This document shows positions 1 through 9,174 of a stretch of 64,000 nucleotides of DNA, piece by piece (the first letter of the stretch is position 1; each line of letters begins with the position of its first letter). Made by a program: the position numbers and the translations under genes. Source of the stretch: Rhodococcus opacus (GTDB lineage Bacteria; Actinomycetota; Actinomycetes; Mycobacteriales; Mycobacteriaceae); contig NZ_JAAXPA010000002.1 of NCBI RefSeq assembly GCF_012396235.1, forward strand, positions 186,001-250,000, in the 5' to 3' direction. The notes beneath the pieces are model-generated. The model saw only the letters and a program-made list of their open reading frames with translations. It was not told the DNA's origin and did no database searches.

Positions 1-594
1 AGGCAGTGGTGGGGCCGCGATGCGGTCGTGGTTCATCCGCCTGTCGACACCGATGCATTCACGCCCGACCCCGGTACCCGCAGGGAGGACTTCTTCCTGG
101 TCGCAGGGCGTCTTGTGCCTTACAAGAGGCCCGATTTGGCAATTCTCGCCGCGAACACCGCCGGGGTGCCCCTCGTGGTTACGGGGGACGGCCGCAGCCT
201 CGAATATTGCCGCAGCATAGCGGGGCCCACAGTTGTCTTCCTCGGGCACGTATCGCATGCGCAGCTGTTGAATCTGCTGCGCCGGACTCGTGCGCTGCTC
301 ATGCCCGGTGTAGAGGATTTCGGAATAGTCCCGGTGGAAGCCATGGCCTGCGGCACGCCGGTGATTGCGCTCGGCAGAGGTGGTGCACTCGACAGCGTGG
401 TGCCGCATGTGACGGGCCAATTCGTCTCCGGCGTTCTCGACGAAGAGATAGTGGCTGGTTTCGTGAACTCGATACACGCGTTCGACGGCTCGATCTATGA
501 CGCGGCTGCAATCCGTCGACACGCCGAGCTGTTTTCTCATAGCATCTTTCGGCGCAGAATGCAGGCAGTTGTCGATGGCGTGCTGGCGTCGTGA
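1..594 (+). CDS. Glycosyltransferase family 4, C-terminal part (truncated by window edge)
   Basis: The frame is open from base 1 and ends at TGA 592-594, so the N-terminal half lies outside the window. The visible ~197 residues form the donor-binding Rossmann half of a GT-B enzyme. The stretch RQWWGRDAVVVHPPVD is the usual inter-domain motif of GT4 enzymes, followed by GRLVPYKRPD and the EX7E-like segment EDFGIVPVEAMACGTPVIA. It probably adds a sugar to a lipid-linked surface polysaccharide intermediate at the cytoplasmic membrane. It points towards the minus-strand polysaccharide operon with a 24-base gap before the next stop. Acceptor and sugar cannot be told. An internal GTG at 28 is not the true start. 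Confidence 0.85.
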   Translation, partial: RQWWGRDAVVVHPPVDTDAFTPDPGTRREDFFLVAGRLVPYKRPDLAILAANTAGVPLVVTGDGRSLEYCRSIAGPTVVFLGHVSHAQLLNLLRRTRALLMPGVEDFGIVPVEAMACGTPVIALGRGGALDSVVPHVTGQFVSGVLDEEIVAGFVNSIHAFDGSIYDAAAIRRHAELFSHSIFRRRMQAVVDGVLAS

Positions 595-618
595 CCGAGT
601 TACACGGTGATGGGTATT

Positions 619-1236
619 TCAACACCCTCGATCGGTTAAGGCATTGAGGTACCCGGCGGATTGGCGGATGTACATTCCTGCCCAGAAGAGCAGCCCGGAC
701 GGGCTCGGGCTTGCGACCATGGTCAGCTCGCCGTCGAAGCACTTTTCGACTATGTACCTCGCGCGCGAGAGATGGGGCGTGAAGGTCACGACGATGATGT
801 GATGCCACCCTTGCTGGGTGGCGCGGCGCCCTATCTCCTGGGCTTCTCCCTTTGTGGTCCACGGATCGGGCTCGAAGCAACTCACCACGAAGTCGAAGTG
901 GCCATGGCAGTACTTGTCCATCGTCCTGTCGCCACTCCCGACGGAGTTCGAGATGACGAGTTGTGGTGCGTATCCGCGCTCTGCCAATTCGACGCCGATG
1001 TCGAAACGCTCGTATGGAGTTCCACCGAGAACCACAATGGCGTCCGCTGTTCTCAATGGGTCGATCTGCGGACGTACGTAGACTGGCCAGCCTGCCGCAG
1101 CAATTGCGGTGAGAGCAGAGAAGAGGACGACGAGCGTCCACAGTGCACGCTTGAACCGGGCCGGTGCCTTGGCGGAGTGCGCACATTCAGGTTGTCGGCC
1201 CGAGCGTGGTTCGGGGTCGCGAGGCGAGCGGCGCAT
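619..1236 (-). CDS. YdcF/SanA-like DUF218 membrane-anchored protein
   Basis: The 205-residue protein has a basic N-terminus, one hydrophobic helix at about residues 31-52 and then a DUF218 domain (ADAIVVLGG, with conserved Asp/Glu and a VVTFTPHLSRAR segment). DUF218 proteins (YdcF, SanA, ElyC) are linked to envelope integrity and lipid-carrier metabolism, but their chemistry is unsettled. It is the last gene of an eight-gene minus-strand polysaccharide operon, two bases after the preceding stop. That places it as an accessory envelope function of the locus. Start is ATG at 1236. The domain call is firm; the role is inference from context. Confidence 0.8.
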   Translation of the reverse strand: MRRSPRDPEPRSGRQPECAHSAKAPARFKRALWTLVVLFSALTAIAAAGWPVYVRPQIDPLRTADAIVVLGGTPYERFDIGVELAERGYAPQLVISNSVGSGDRTMDKYCHGHFDFVVSCFEPDPWTTKGEAQEIGRRATQQGWHHIIVVTFTPHLSRARYIVEKCFDGELTMVASPSPSGLLFWAGMYIRQSAGYLNALTDRGC

Positions 1237-1238
1237 GT

Positions 1239-2603
1239 CTAGCCAGTCGGTCGGCGCCTACCGAGCGGTGAGGTCTTCACACTGCCATCGGTCGAGACCG
1301 TGAGTCTCCAGTAGTTGTCGCCCGAATCCTTCAGCACGACTCCGCTGTCGGCTCGGTCGACGATCCACTCTCCGGTCGACAGAACCGCGGAAAGTACTGC
1401 ACCATTGGGGGATTGCGCCTGCAGGAGGTCGGCACTGCCAATGCCTGCGCGAGTAATCACGGTTCCTACGAAGGTAACTCCACTTACCTGCCCGCGACCA
1501 GTCACGCTCCACCCTTCAGGGAACGATTTCGGATCGATGTCGGAAGCTGTGCTGGAGAGCAGATTGACGGCGGTGCCGTCCGGACACCCCTCGGAATCGA
1601 CGCGGACTTCGATTGCCGGCCGCTGGGTATCCGAATCGAACTGGACGTTGGCAAGGTAGGGCTGCCGGCAATACACCAGGTCCATGCACACCGAGCGTGC
1701 TGCGACCTTGCAGTTGACCAGGCCGAATTGCGCGGGCCCCCCACGATCGCGATTCCCGATCGACAGGGCGATGTCGGCGCCCTCGAACCAGACATTCGTC
1801 AACCACCAATCGTTTGCCGCTCCGTCGATCAACACGTGCTTGTCCGTGGTGTTCGGATCGGTGTCGGATACGAACTCGACGTTGACCATTGACAGCCCGG
1901 CACTGTGATCATTTCCCGTCCCCAGCACTCCGACGTAATTGCTCGTGAACTTCGAAGAGGTGACGTAGTTCTGAATGCATCTGGTTGTGAGTCCGATTCC
2001 GAAGTTGTTGACATCGCAATTGATGAACGCAGTGCCACCCGTGTTCTGGTCGAGTATGACCCCTCGCTGTTGTGTGAACTCGGGATAGTTGGTACTGACG
2101 TGTCCGCCGCGGAGTACGACGGAATCGAACGAGCATCTGAAGCACTCGGACAGGGACACCGCCGCGCCGGTTGCGCCGGTCACGTAGATCCCCAGGCGCT
2201 TGAAACTCACCCGGTGCTTTCCTCGAAGTGCGATCAGTGGCCCGTCCCCGGCGTAACCGATGGTTGTGACGTCGCTGCCGTCTCCGATGACAGCGGCGTA
2301 GTCGGGCAGGTCGGGCCATGCGGTGACGCGGTAGGCACCGGCGGGCAGGTAGAGAACCAGGGGCCCGTCGCCGACCGCACAAGCGGTGGCGATCGCCGTC
2401 GTGTCATCGGCCTTGCCATCGCCGACAGCCCCGAAATCCCGCACGTTGCGCGCGGAGGGGACATCGGAGACATGTGGCGAGGTGAACTCGACAGTCGGTT
2501 CCTCGGCCGATGACGAGCACGCGGCAGCCGCCAGCGGTAGTGCTGCTGCGACACCCAGTGAACGAGCCAGCAACCGCCGCCGATTCAGGACATCGTCGGT
2601 CAC
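1239..2603 (-). CDS. Tat-type lipoprotein with pectate-lyase-like beta-helix
   Basis: I start this at GTG 2603, which overlaps the upstream stop (GTGA), giving 454 residues. An upstream in-frame extension has no sensible N-terminus. The N-terminus has NRRRLL, a hydrophobic stretch and a lipobox-like LAAAAC with Cys29, so it is probably a Tat-exported lipoprotein. The segment RNVRDFGAVGDGKADDT is the classic entry to pectate-lyase-superfamily right-handed beta-helix proteins; Gly/Asn-rich coils follow. Such proteins in polysaccharide operons often cut or epimerise the polymer outside the cell. It lies between the Wzz-like gene and the DUF218 gene. No catalytic residues can be assigned, so lyase, hydrolase or binding protein all remain possible. 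Confidence 0.8.
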   Translation of the reverse strand: MTDDVLNRRRLLARSLGVAAALPLAAAACSSSAEEPTVEFTSPHVSDVPSARNVRDFGAVGDGKADDTTAIATACAVGDGPLVLYLPAGAYRVTAWPDLPDYAAVIGDGSDVTTIGYAGDGPLIALRGKHRVSFKRLGIYVTGATGAAVSLSECFRCSFDSVVLRGGHVSTNYPEFTQQRGVILDQNTGGTAFINCDVNNFGIGLTTRCIQNYVTSSKFTSNYVGVLGTGNDHSAGLSMVNVEFVSDTDPNTTDKHVLIDGAANDWWLTNVWFEGADIALSIGNRDRGGPAQFGLVNCKVAARSVCMDLVYCRQPYLANVQFDSDTQRPAIEVRVDSEGCPDGTAVNLLSSTASDIDPKSFPEGWSVTGRGQVSGVTFVGTVITRAGIGSADLLQAQSPNGAVLSAVLSTGEWIVDRADSGVVLKDSGDNYWRLTVSTDGSVKTSPLGRRRPTG

Positions 2604-3994
2604 CGGTCCGCCTCGAGTGTGTCTGCCGTTGCATCGAGGACGATCGCGGGTTCCTCCTTCTGCGATTCCGTGTCGGTAATCCGTGTGCGGAGTGGTCCGC
2701 TGTTCGGCCTGCGAATCATCTTGCGAAGCCAGTTGACGTGCTTCTTCGATATTGCTACGGCTCCGACCATCCGGGAGCCACCTTGATCGAACGTCGCCAG
2801 TGCGCCGAGTACCTGCGGTGACGTGGATCTCCCCATTTCGACGACAGCGACTGTGCCGTCGCAATGCCCGGAGAGCGTAAGTGCGTCGGCGGCAGATCCG
2901 ACCGGGGCGGCGTCGATGACGACGTAGTCGAAGTCGCTACGGAGTGCGGATACGATTTGCGTGAGGCGCTCGGATGCGAGCAGGTCACTTGTTTGATCGT
3001 CGACAGATCCGAGGGCCAGCACGCTGATCCCGGTGTCAGCGCATGTCGACAACTCGTCGATGGGGGACGACGTCGTGCGCAGGAGGTCTGCGAGGCCCGA
3101 GTCGGACACGGGAAGATCGTTGGAGATCCCACTTCCCGTGGTATCCGCATCGATCAACACGACCCGCCGACCGCTGTCGGCGAATGCCTTCGCAAGTATG
3201 ACCGAGACATCCGGTTGTGAACGTGCCGACAGACTTGTGAGCATCACTGTCATCCCATTGTCGCCACCTCCCGCCTGGATCAATCGAGTGCGCAGTCGGC
3301 GAGCCTCCCCGACAGCACCGGGTTCCCCGATATCGAGAATGGCGAGAACGGGGACCGGCAGAATTTCACCGAGTTCATGCGATGTCCGGATCGTGCGGTC
3401 CATGCGGTCTTTCACGAGTGCCGCCAAACAGCCGAGCACCAATCCGGCGAGAAGGCCGATACCGAGCAGCCGCCGCGAGTTGGGTCCATTGATCGCGGTG
3501 GGATCTGTGGCCGGATCGACGACCGAAACCCTCGCAGCAGGAGCCGCGTCGGTCTGGATGGTCTCCAATTCGTCTATCAGCCTTCGGAACTGAGAGACCA
3601 CGGCGTCGGTCAACATGACGGCACCCTCGGCTGTCGAATCGGTGACCGTGACGTCCAGCAGCGCGGTGGCCGGGGGGAATGAGGCGGTGATCTTGCCCTG
3701 CAGCTCGCCGGCAGACATCGGCAAACCGAGTTGGTCGACGACACGTTGAGCGACGTTGGAACTCGCGGCGAGGTTTACATATGACGTCACTCGCTGCTGG
3801 GCGGCAAGACCACCCTGGTATACGTCGTTCACCGACGTTCCGGTTGCCATCGTCACGTACAGTCGGCTGGTCGACTGATATGTGGTCGGTTGCATGGAGC
3901 TGTAGCCGGCGGCGCCCGCCACACAGAGAAGCGTGATCGCCGAGATGAGAATCCAGCGGCGGCGAGCAATGTGCCAATAGTCGATCAATCGCAT
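2600..3994 (-). CDS. Wzz/BY-kinase-like chain-length protein with degenerate P-loop
   Basis: The start is ATG 3994 (MRLIDYWHIARRRW), five bases after the upstream stop with an AGGA-type site; an upstream GTG would add 28 unlikely residues. The 464 residues run: TM helix (~15-32), periplasmic Wzz-like region, second TM (~176-194), then a CpsD/Wzc-like cytoplasmic ATPase domain. Walker A-prime (VVLIDADT, ~278-285) and Walker B (VVIDAAP, ~358-364) are present. Where Walker A (GxGKS/T) belongs, after MLTS at 251-254, the sequence reads LSARSQPDVS with no GKS/T. There is no C-terminal tyrosine cluster. It probably still sets chain length with the Wzy protein encoded just upstream, but is unlikely to be an active tyrosine kinase. 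Confidence 0.88.
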   Translation of the reverse strand: MRLIDYWHIARRRWILISAITLLCVAGAAGYSSMQPTTYQSTSRLYVTMATGTSVNDVYQGGLAAQQRVTSYVNLAASSNVAQRVVDQLGLPMSAGELQGKITASFPPATALLDVTVTDSTAEGAVMLTDAVVSQFRRLIDELETIQTDAAPAARVSVVDPATDPTAINGPNSRRLLGIGLLAGLVLGCLAALVKDRMDRTIRTSHELGEILPVPVLAILDIGEPGAVGEARRLRTRLIQAGGGDNGMTVMLTSLSARSQPDVSVILAKAFADSGRRVVLIDADTTGSGISNDLPVSDSGLADLLRTTSSPIDELSTCADTGISVLALGSVDDQTSDLLASERLTQIVSALRSDFDYVVIDAAPVGSAADALTLSGHCDGTVAVVEMGRSTSPQVLGALATFDQGGSRMVGAVAISKKHVNWLRKMIRRPNSGPLRTRITDTESQKEEPAIVLDATADTLEADR

Positions 3995-3999
3995 GTCCT

Positions 4000-5682
4000 T
4001 CAACCTTTCGACAGCGCCGCGCCGACGAGTGCAATTTCCCCTTGCGGCGGTTCCTGCGGTTTCTGTTTCGAAGACCATTCAGTGCGTCTTCGGTGTTTTC
4101 CGACGAGCAGGTAGACAATCCAGACCAGAATGGCCACCTGAAGTGACTTTCCGAGGAGTTCCATGCTGCCCAGAATTCCCCGATCGAAGAAGGCTGGAGC
4201 TGCACGCGTTCTCCGTGGCCCGACCGTGAACGGCGGGGTGATCGCCGACTGCGCGGGCATGCCGATCGGCGAGAGGGACGTACCGCTCCAATTTTTCGAC
4301 CGCGCCGCGCCGACGAGTGTGTGTGGCGGTTCCTGCGGTTTCTGTTTCGAAGACCCTTCACTTCGTCTTCGGTATTCTCCGACGAGCAGGTAGACAATCC
4401 AGACCAGAATGGCCACCTGAAGTGACTTTCCGAGGAGTTCCGTGCTGCCCAGAATTCCCCGCTCGAAGAAGACGGGAACCTCGATCAGCATGAGACCCAT
4501 AGAGATCGGGATGATGTTCCGTGAATGCAACGCACGCACTCCCGCCAGCACCAACGCGAAGGTGAAGACGACGCCGACGGCGACCCCGGGATACCCGCCG
4601 AGTACGAAACCCTCGTTGATGTTTCCCTCGGCCAGTGAGACGGACACCCTCGTCATGTCGACAGACGACCCGCGGACTTCGATTGCCCACGCGGTCCCGG
4701 ACTGGAACTTCGAGGTCCCGAGAAGCTGTTCCGGCACCATGCTGATGAGCGCATGGTGTGTGACGTCCGACAGGTTGAGCCAAGGCCGTCCGCCCAGGTA
4801 GTAGCTGTCCGTCGCGGCCTCGAGCAGATCGAACCTGCGCAGGATGCTGAGGAAAGGCTGCATGGCTGCCGGATAGCTCGCATCAAGAATCTCGGACTGT
4901 GCTTTCGCGAGAGCGGATGCCTTGATGGCCTGCAGCCAGCCGAACGCGGCTATTCCCAGAACCGAGATCACCGCGATCGCGGCGACCTTGATCCTGGACC
5001 ATCCGGTGAGTGCGAAGCGGACTGCAATCGCCAGCGCGGCGCCCATGATCGGTGTCTTCGATTCGATTGCGACAGTCCACATCAACTCCATGACAGTCAG
5101 CGCACCGATAACCGCAATGGTGGCCCTGCGATTGACCGGTCGGTAGAAGACGATCAGCCCGAGGGCGCCGATAACCGCCATCAGCGTCACGAAGCTGAGT
5201 ATCGGGTTCGGGCTTTGTGTTTGTCCGGCAGAGGCGGTGGAACCTGTTGCGTACGATACAACTCGCCCGAGCACGCCGATCGCATAGATGGTCCAGAGTG
5301 TAGGAATCAGATTCGCGTCAACAGCGGAACGGACTGGAACGCACGCGTCACGGTCCCGCGCTGGGCGATGCCGGATCCAGACCGCATACGCCACAACGAT
5401 GATCGCGTACACCCACAGCCCGAACACCACGGGTCGCAAGACCATCGCGATCCCATAGTCGTATCCAATCGTGGCCAGTCGCGGATCGGCGATGCTGTCG
5501 CCGAACCGTGGTTGCGGCCGCACCAGGAGAAGGACGATCGGACGCGCGACGTAGGACAGGCTCCAGTAGGCCGCCTGCGCGATGAGGAAGACACGTGCGA
5601 TTCCGTGAACGTATGCAGCGGCGATGACGATTGTCGCCAGTGCTCCTATGACGAGCAATATCTGGAGTTCGGGATTGTTCAT
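4000..5682 (-). CDS. O-antigen polymerase (Wzy)-like membrane protein with duplicated C-terminus
   Basis: This 560-residue polytopic protein has about ten or more hydrophobic helices and a large soluble loop, as expected for Wzy-type polymerases, which join lipid-linked repeat units on the outer face of the membrane. Its place between a flippase/glycosyltransferase set and a Wzz-like gene fits. The end is odd: the last helix and basic tail (ERGILGSTELLGKSLQVAIL onward) appear twice, 93-96 codons apart, in frame. Ser/Lys/Pro-rich tails follow each copy. The duplication adds a helix and could change the side on which the C-terminus lies. Sequence identity to Wzy families is always low, so the call rests on topology and context. 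Confidence 0.75.
   Translation of the reverse strand: MNNPELQILLVIGALATIVIAAAYVHGIARVFLIAQAAYWSLSYVARPIVLLLVRPQPRFGDSIADPRLATIGYDYGIAMVLRPVVFGLWVYAIIVVAYAVWIRHRPARDRDACVPVRSAVDANLIPTLWTIYAIGVLGRVVSYATGSTASAGQTQSPNPILSFVTLMAVIGALGLIVFYRPVNRRATIAVIGALTVMELMWTVAIESKTPIMGAALAIAVRFALTGWSRIKVAAIAVISVLGIAAFGWLQAIKASALAKAQSEILDASYPAAMQPFLSILRRFDLLEAATDSYYLGGRPWLNLSDVTHHALISMVPEQLLGTSKFQSGTAWAIEVRGSSVDMTRVSVSLAEGNINEGFVLGGYPGVAVGVVFTFALVLAGVRALHSRNIIPISMGLMLIEVPVFFERGILGSTELLGKSLQVAILVWIVYLLVGEYRRRSEGSSKQKPQEPPHTLVGAARSKNWSGTSLSPIGMPAQSAITPPFTVGPRRTRAAPAFFDRGILGSMELLGKSLQVAILVWIVYLLVGKHRRRTEWSSKQKPQEPPQGEIALVGAALSKG
4006..4192. repeat. Direct repeat copy A inside the polymerase gene
   Basis: This stretch is nearly identical to 4294-4471. 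The offset is 279 bases over most of the copy and 288 bases at the low-coordinate edge, so a 9-base indel separates them. Both offsets are multiples of three, which keeps the frame. It encodes the second (C-terminal) copy of the last membrane helix and tail of the Wzy-like protein. Differences are scattered single bases, so the duplication is recent but not brand new. Confidence 0.9.
4294..4471. repeat. Direct repeat copy B inside the polymerase gene
   Basis: This is the partner of 4006-4192. About 100 unrelated bases (4193-4293) sit between the copies. It encodes the first copy of the terminal helix and Lys/Pro-rich tail; the ancestral stop probably followed this unit. Confidence 0.9.
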
Positions 5683-5706
5683 ATATCGCGTTCCGATTCT
5701 CGATTG

Positions 5707-6711
5707 TCAGCCGATTTCATCGACGATCTCTCGGGCACGATCCACATATCTGTGTCTACCCTCCACGATCCGCCGGAAACCCGACTCGGCAACCTTCTCC
5801 GCCTGGCCGGGACTCTTCACGCACCATTCCACGATCTCGTTCAACTCGTTCTCGTTCGAAAACAAGAGACATTCCGCGCCCTCCTCCAGAAGTTCCGCAT
5901 GTTCGCTTGTCCTTTCACCCACGAAGAGTCCGCCGGAGGCGGGCACTTCGAAACTTCTGCAGGTGTGTGTGTCCCGGTTGTCGGAGTTGAGCAGAACGAG
6001 GTTCGCCGTCACGGATGCGACTTCAGAGGCGAAATGTTCTCCGTACACCGGACCCGCGACGTGGGCGTGGGTGACCTGCAACTCCGGTACCCGGCGCCAG
6101 CCAGGCCCTCGGACGAGCATCTTCCCGCCGTACTTTCGTGCCAACGAGATCAAGCGATCGCGGCGGTCGGGACGGCAGGCTCCGATGAACCCGACGACGT
6201 ATTGCCTGGAGTCGCGTCGCGCCGAAAGGTGGTGCCACGCGGGGTCGTACGCGCTGAGAACGAACTTGACGGCGCGCGCACCACGGTCGAGCAACTCCGG
6301 AATGTTGTGACGCTTGGTGGTGACGACGAGGTCCCATTCGTTCTCGAGTTCCAGGTAGCCGGGTGAAGTGTTGTAAGGGTTCGACGTGTCGTCGGGGCTG
6401 TAGTGAACATGGAATTTCGCCGGGACGCCGAGGAGGCGTCGCTGGTCGAGGAAGACTGCTTTGAATCCGAACACCATGTCGGGCCGGAATTCGGCAGCGA
6501 TCGCATCGATGCGCGAATGAACAGCTTCGACGCTCCAGGGAGCACGCCGGTGAGTAGCCTTCGCATAAATCCACGGAGGTGACAGCCGCGTCGGAAGTGA
6601 CACTGACGTCGAGTCGACAACGACGACGTCGTGTCCCGCCTGCCGGAAGCCATTGGCGAGCGATCGAGCGTTGCTTCCGACCCAGTCGTCGCCGACATAC
6701 AGGATCTTCAT
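5707..6711 (-). CDS. Glycosyltransferase, CgeB/GT4-like
   Basis: The start is ATG 6711 (MKILYVGDDWVGSNA), overlapping the flippase stop by four bases; the open frame runs further upstream but only as shadow. The 334 residues look like a GT-B enzyme of the CgeB-like kind: an N-terminal Rossmann half (MVFGFKAVFLDQRRL, HVHYSPDD) and a C-terminal half with HTCRSFEVPASGGLFVGERT, the usual region contacting the nucleotide sugar. It probably transfers one sugar of the repeat unit in the cytoplasm. It sits between the flippase and the polymerase gene (24-base gap). Substrates are unknown. Confidence 0.8.
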   Translation of the reverse strand: MKILYVGDDWVGSNARSLANGFRQAGHDVVVVDSTSVSLPTRLSPPWIYAKATHRRAPWSVEAVHSRIDAIAAEFRPDMVFGFKAVFLDQRRLLGVPAKFHVHYSPDDTSNPYNTSPGYLELENEWDLVVTTKRHNIPELLDRGARAVKFVLSAYDPAWHHLSARRDSRQYVVGFIGACRPDRRDRLISLARKYGGKMLVRGPGWRRVPELQVTHAHVAGPVYGEHFASEVASVTANLVLLNSDNRDTHTCRSFEVPASGGLFVGERTSEHAELLEEGAECLLFSNENELNEIVEWCVKSPGQAEKVAESGFRRIVEGRHRYVDRAREIVDEIG

Positions 6712-7997
6712 AGTCGATTCTCCTTGTGCACCAGCGCGACCTCTGTGACGGTGCCGCCGGCATTGCGCTCGTTCCGTTCGCGACCGGCGAGTTGCCGCAT
6801 ACGGACGATGTACCACAGCGCCACGGAAAACTCGCAGCACAATGTGCCGTAGACGAGGGCCCACACCGATTGGGTCAGTGCAGCGACGAACAATGACGCG
6901 GCTGCGACGCACGTTCCGACGGTTGCACCGATCAAGACGCCGCTCGTGTCCTGCTTGACGGGTAAGACCGCGGTGGTGACAAATGACGTCAAGGCGGTCG
7001 CGGGAAGTATAAGTACCTCGACCCGCAGGAGCGGAATTGCCTCGGAAAACTCGCTTCCGAAGATGAGGTTGATCAAGGTCGGGGCTGCAATCCACACCGC
7101 GACAGTCGCAACTCCGGCCGCGCAGAGACATACGACCAGTGCTTGGGTTGCGCGTCGCCAGAACCGATCGTCGTCACTGTGGCGGGCCATGCGTGGCAGC
7201 AGAGCGAAGCCTATGGGGTCGAGCAAGGACTGTATGGCTCGCACGAGTCGGTCTCCGGCAGAATACAGGCCGATGGACACCGCATCGAGCACCGAGGAGT
7301 ACACCGCTGCTGCGCCCTGGCCGTAACTTGCCACGAGCAAACGTGAGGTGAGGACGGGCGCTCCCATTCGGAGAATGGATATCACCTTGTACGGACGACA
7401 AGGGCGGCCGAATTTCTTGAGAGAGTCCCGCCAGGTCAGCGCGACAGTCAGAGTGGACGACACGAGTAAACAGAGGAGTGCGACGGACGGATGGGGTAGG
7501 CGTGGGAGTAACGACATCAGGAGCACGAGATATGCGATTCGGCCGATGCCCTGATACGCCATCGAGGCTCCGAATCGACCTTGCCCGATGAGAACCCAGT
7601 CTTCCGAAAGGGACCAGAACCCACCGGCGAACAACCCGAGCAAGATCATGTGCAGGTGGATATCGACGCCGACGACCAGGCTGGAGATCAGTGCGGCACC
7701 GATGGTCCCGAGGATGGCCGCTCGGATCACCAGGTAGTTTCCGCGGAGCTGATTGATATCTGCGCTGTGGACCATCGCGGCGAGAAACTGGGTGATACCG
7801 AGATCGACGAGCAGAGATCCGATGAAGTAGGAAGACATTCCGATCGCGAGTAACCCGAGTCCTTCAGTTCCGAGAACTCGCGCTATCAACGGAAGTGTCA
7901 CCACCGTGATGACATACTGGCCGTACTTCCCGAAGCTTACGAATGCGATGTCACGTACGACAGTGATGATGTGGATTTCTCTGCGATCGTCAGGCAT
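6708..7997 (-). CDS. Wzx-type polysaccharide flippase
   Basis: The 429 residues carry about 12 hydrophobic helices spread over the whole length, with a typical N-terminal start (FGKYGQYVITVVTLPLIARVLGTEGLGLLA) of the polysaccharide transport/MOP family. These proteins flip undecaprenyl-diphosphate-linked repeat units from the inner to the outer leaflet. It overlaps the upstream glycosyltransferase by eight bases and the downstream one by four, so it is translated as part of the operon. A second flippase-like gene lies at 40974-42347, so the genome makes at least two such glycans. Confidence 0.88.
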   Translation of the reverse strand: MPDDRREIHIITVVRDIAFVSFGKYGQYVITVVTLPLIARVLGTEGLGLLAIGMSSYFIGSLLVDLGITQFLAAMVHSADINQLRGNYLVIRAAILGTIGAALISSLVVGVDIHLHMILLGLFAGGFWSLSEDWVLIGQGRFGASMAYQGIGRIAYLVLLMSLLPRLPHPSVALLCLLVSSTLTVALTWRDSLKKFGRPCRPYKVISILRMGAPVLTSRLLVASYGQGAAAVYSSVLDAVSIGLYSAGDRLVRAIQSLLDPIGFALLPRMARHSDDDRFWRRATQALVVCLCAAGVATVAVWIAAPTLINLIFGSEFSEAIPLLRVEVLILPATALTSFVTTAVLPVKQDTSGVLIGATVGTCVAAASLFVAALTQSVWALVYGTLCCEFSVALWYIVRMRQLAGRERNERNAGGTVTEVALVHKENRL

Positions 7998-9174
7998 GTG
8001 CTGCTCGCTTACGTTTCGGCGTAGCAGTCACGGTGTCGAGAAACGATGCTATGTCGCGAGCGGACGCGGCTATGCCGAAGTGAGCTGCGCGCCGTCGGCC
8101 CGCTGCCGACAGACGTCGACGGAGCTCACGGTCTCCGATCAATGTATTCAGCGCCGTTGTCAGTTGCTTCTGATCACCGCCGTCGACGAGTAGCCCGTTG
8201 ATCCCTGACTCGACGATCTCGGTTGGGCCACCGGGGCCCGAGGCGATTACCGCGCAGCCCGCGTTCATCCCCTCCACCACGACCTGACCGAACGGTTCCG
8301 CGATGACGGAGCAGTGCACCAATATGTCGGCACGCCGCATGTAGGCGTCGGGGTTGTCGACGTGTCCCGTGAAGATGACTGGAAGTTCGAGTTCGTGCGC
8401 GAGGCGCTCCAGACGTACACGAAATGCTTCCTCGTCGAAGAGTGTCCCTCCGACGAGATAGACGCGCTCAGGTCGGACAGTCGTCTCGGCTAGCGCGCGC
8501 AGCAACACGTCCTGACCTTTCCAGGGCGTCAAGCGTCCGACGGCGACGACAACAGTCTCGGAGGGGCGACGTTGACTTACGTGATCGTCGCGACTGCTCG
8601 GTTCGACGCCGGGGTAGGCGACGAGCGCTGCCCTGTGCCAGGCGAACAGCGTACTCATCGTGGATCTACTGTTGGCGATGTACCCTCGGCTGACCACCCA
8701 GCCGAGCCCGCGAATGAGGCTCGAGAGGAGACCTCCGAAGTACTCGGCGGATACGCGGTCGTGCACCTGCCAGACGAGTGGGATCCTTGCGCGTCTCGCA
8801 GCGACGGCGCCGATGATCAGAGCCTTGGTACTCTCTGCGACAAGAACTGTCGCCCTTGTCGCCCTCGCGGTCGCACCGGCCGACCACCCGATCTTGACGA
8901 GTCCGAAGAATCCCACGATGAGTCGGCGCAGGCTCCTGCTGTGGACAGTCATGGCGCGACTGTCGAAAGTGTTTCGAAGGACGATGGTTTCCACACCTGC
9001 TTCGCGCATGCGATCGACAATCGGACCGTCCTGCGCACACACCACCGCGACAACGATTCCCCGACACCTGGAGTCATCTGCCCCAGTGTCGCGCAGAGCG
9101 ACTGCCAACCGAAGTGTGGCCAACTCTGCTCCGGAGGGTGCGGCTGTGTGTGTGATGAACAGGGCCTTCGTCAT
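7990..9174 (-). CDS. Glycosyltransferase family 4
   Basis: Start ATG 9174 overlaps the preceding stop (ATGA) and gives 394 residues; the longer upstream frame is shadow. It opens MTKALFITHTAAPSGAELAT, a common GT4 start with the flexible acceptor loop. The C-terminal half has AVGRLTPWKGQDVLLRA and EPFGQVVVEGMNAGCAVIAS (EX7E motif), so it is a retaining GT-B enzyme using a nucleotide sugar. It lies in the middle of the operon between another GT4 and the flippase. Donor and acceptor are not evident. Confidence 0.87.
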   Translation of the reverse strand: MTKALFITHTAAPSGAELATLRLAVALRDTGADDSRCRGIVVAVVCAQDGPIVDRMREAGVETIVLRNTFDSRAMTVHSRSLRRLIVGFFGLVKIGWSAGATARATRATVLVAESTKALIIGAVAARRARIPLVWQVHDRVSAEYFGGLLSSLIRGLGWVVSRGYIANSRSTMSTLFAWHRAALVAYPGVEPSSRDDHVSQRRPSETVVVAVGRLTPWKGQDVLLRALAETTVRPERVYLVGGTLFDEEAFRVRLERLAHELELPVIFTGHVDNPDAYMRRADILVHCSVIAEPFGQVVVEGMNAGCAVIASGPGGPTEIVESGINGLLVDGGDQKQLTTALNTLIGDRELRRRLSAAGRRRAAHFGIAASARDIASFLDTVTATPKRKRAAHA

